Source of the DNA: Todiramphus chloris collaris
Lineage: Eukaryota > Chordata > Aves > Coraciiformes > Alcedinidae
Direction of reading: 5' to 3'
Length of the DNA: 64,000 bases
Assembly: GCA_025345505.1 (NCBI GenBank)
Contig: JANVCC010000130.1
Span: forward strand, 4,812,897 to 4,876,896
Part shown: in pieces, positions 61,889 through 64,000 of the stretch
How positions within the stretch are numbered: position 1 is the first letter of the stretch
How the letters are laid out: the number at the start of each line of letters is the position of its first letter
Made by a program: the position numbers and the translations under genes
Notes under the pieces: model-generated
The model's database searches: none
Told to the model about the DNA's origin: nothing
What the model saw: only the letters and a program-made list of their open reading frames with translations

Positions 61889-63390
61889 TTTGTATTAAGA
61901 AAACAAGAGTTTAGTTGGGGGTTGAGTTTCTAAAGGTTCATCATCTCTACAAATTGTACCCTTGTAACCCTAGTGGTGTAACTAAGGCACTACAGCCTCA
62001 TTAGCATGGGCACATACTTAATGGCATGAAGGTGTTTCACACTGTGACACTAGATATCCCACACAGAAGGGCTACAGCTGTTCTGGTACAAAAAGCCTAC
62101 TACTGTACACGCTGAGAATTTTACCGGTATGTTTTGGGTTAAGAAACAAGTGAACAAAACTACACCTCTAGATTAAACTGTTTAGACCGGTAAGCTTAAG
62201 GGCGGACAAGGTTTGAAGCAACTCATCCATTTTTGCAGTTTGGGACTCAACCAAGTGGTCAGTTTTCCAGGTGTCAGTTGAGCTGTAGTATATTTCTGTG
62301 AGTCCCTACTCTGTACCAGGGAGCTAACAAAGGGTTAGCCGAACATCCCCCCCCAAGGGAAGGTTTGATTTAAGTGGTATAGCTTGGGGCTAGTACCTAA
62401 GAGAGGTGTTCCTCAGGCTTCTTTGCCAGCACCTTCAGCTGCTGGTGCAGATGATCGGTGCTTAGAAGAGACATCTGAAGGGTGGGATTAATTTCAAGAG
62501 CAATATTTTTGGACTGGTTACATGTTGAGACTTTCTTTTCTGGAAGAGCCTAATTTGTCTGTTTTCTGTAAAAATAATCACAAATTTGGATAAGGAAAGA
62601 GAAGGACTGAAATTACACCTCTTGTGTTCCATGTATAGCAAGCATGCTAATGATAATAGTACACTCCAAAACACACAAGGAGGAAAATCACCCTGAAATC
62701 AGCAGAATTGCTTCTAAGGCATATACATTTCCAAGTTTTTACACAGCTGATAGTGACCTGTACTCTTGTTACTTATTCAGGACTTGGTGCCTGATTCTTG
62801 TCACCGTTGTTGTCACTGGGTGTCTGCCTGGGGCACTGGTAACTAAGAATCCTTCTAGGAGCTGGCTGAGCGCGAGGAAAAAGTGTCATAATTCTCTAGA
62901 TGTTCATTTAAAAACCACTTCCTTATGGAACTTGCTTGGTTTTCTGTCTTTTTGGAAAGGATACCTAATATCCCTCCTCTTCAAGTTCACTTTTGAACTT
63001 TATCCAAAGATTTGGTAAAGGAGTCTGCACACGGAAGCCTTGGCAATAGGTCGTGGGCATCATGCCCACCTCAGCCTGCACTAGCCAGATCTGTGGCTGT
63101 GTTAGAAGAAGTATTCCTAGAAACAGCACCTCCCAGAAGTGGGTTGCTTGTGGGAACAGTACAGGTGAAAATTCTCCTAGTTAAATAAGATACTGAACCA
63201 TATCTAGTGTTGTTCCCACTGTAAACAGGACAAAATTGCTAGCAAAGAAAGAGGGACCCACGGCATCATGGTAATTGTTGTCAGTGTTGGAACTGCACTG
63301 TTCTTTGTTGACGTCTCAAGTTCTTGAACAATGTTGTTTAGGTTACTGTGAAATGAACTGTATGGCTTATTTGCGGTATTTTTAATACAT

Positions 63391-63396
63391 AATAAA
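63391..63396 (+). terminator. CKAP4: CKAP4 polyadenylation signal AATAAA
   Basis: Canonical AATAAA followed within about 25 nt by a T-rich, then TG-rich stretch (63419 onward) typical of the downstream element. Cleavage is expected near 63408-63416. Earlier weak signals may exist, but this is the clearest. Confidence 0.8.
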
Positions 63397-63419
63397 CACT
63401 TGGAATATTCTTTGCACCT

Positions 63420-64000
63420 TTTTTTTTGATTGCCACTTACTTGATATTGTGTTTTGCAGGATGCTTCGGCGGAGGGGGAGGCGGGGTGTACAGGAAAGGG
63501 CTTGGGGAAGCACCAGATGTCATGCAGCCCTTTACTTGTTCTCAGCTCAGGGGACTGTGGAGGCAGTTCCTGCCTCTTGTTGTTACAGACAAGCTTTTGA
63601 GAACAGGATTTGAGTTGGATCCATGCAGAGGTATTGACCATCAGGCTCAGAAGCCCAAGATGAGAATTGTGAGGCATGAAGTCCATGATTTATGCAGTGA
63701 ATAAGCACTACATCAGACAGCACCAGCGATGCCTTGGTAAGACTTTCTCAATGCCTGTAGCATGTAGAACAGAAAAAATGTACAGAACAGACCTATATCA
63801 TCTTTTCAAAGTGGCTGCTTTTTTCATAGCTTTGAATGATGGATTGCAAGGCCTATAAAGTGATGCCATCTTCATGATGGATGTCTGGCTCTCCAAAGTT
63901 TGGGAAAGGATGATCTCGGGAGTATGGGAATCATCATGTCCTGGCAATTCCCAAGGCCAAATTCATAGAAGTAGATAATGCCTGTTGTTGGACTACCTCT
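63420..64000 (+). other. CKAP4 3' flank
   Basis: Nothing recognised. Short ORFs (63426-63704, 63676-63858) lack homology. Confidence 0.7.

Larger units (their letters stand above)
61679..63415 (+). other. CKAP4: CKAP4 3' UTR
   Basis: Runs from the stop codon to just beyond the poly(A) signal at 63391. Contains a TTTTG-rich stretch at 61840-61888. The ORF at 62644-63018 within it has no homology. Confidence 0.8.

Overview
This window looks like ordinary vertebrate nuclear DNA, most probably from a bird. It carries three spliced protein genes with GT-AG introns, three CpG islands at gene 5' ends, several CR1 LINE fragments and two avian ERVL-type solo LTRs. CR1 also occurs in crocodilians and turtles, but the short introns and the LTR family favour a bird. 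I cannot name the species. The gene order POLR3B - TCP11L2 - CKAP4 matches, as I recall it, the order on human chromosome 12q23, read here in inverse orientation.

Layout. Positions 1-27650 hold the 5' part of POLR3B on the minus strand: coding exons 1 to 12, 366 codons, with a CpG-island start at about 27.6 kb. The rest of the gene lies left of position 1. Positions 27.7-33.3 kb are spacer plus the probable TCP11L2 3' UTR, including a CR1 copy with reverse-transcriptase remnants. Positions 33279-42651 hold the complete TCP11L2 coding sequence on the minus strand: nine coding exons, 509 aa, start confirmed by an upstream in-frame stop. Its long first intron runs back to a second CpG island at 46.8-48.4 kb. 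Positions 48.5-54.5 kb are intergenic and contain an ERVL-type LTR and a CR1 scrap. A third CpG island at 54.5-56.3 kb marks CKAP4 on the plus strand: two exons, 565 aa, stop at 61678, poly(A) signal at 63391.

The three genes are unrelated in function: an RNA polymerase III core subunit, a TCP11-family protein, and an ER membrane coiled-coil protein. They are neighbours by conserved synteny, not an operon. Every coding exon was placed by reading the translated segments against the family proteins as I remember them and by requiring splice sites that keep the frame; exon lengths sum to open frames in all three genes.

I found no previously undescribed system. The points most worth a second look are a predicted CKAP4 with no cysteine at all (so no membrane-proximal palmitoylation site), a cluster of homeodomain-type motifs in POLR3B intron 12, two structured inverted repeats in introns, and tandem YY1-like motifs in the TCP11L2 CpG island.
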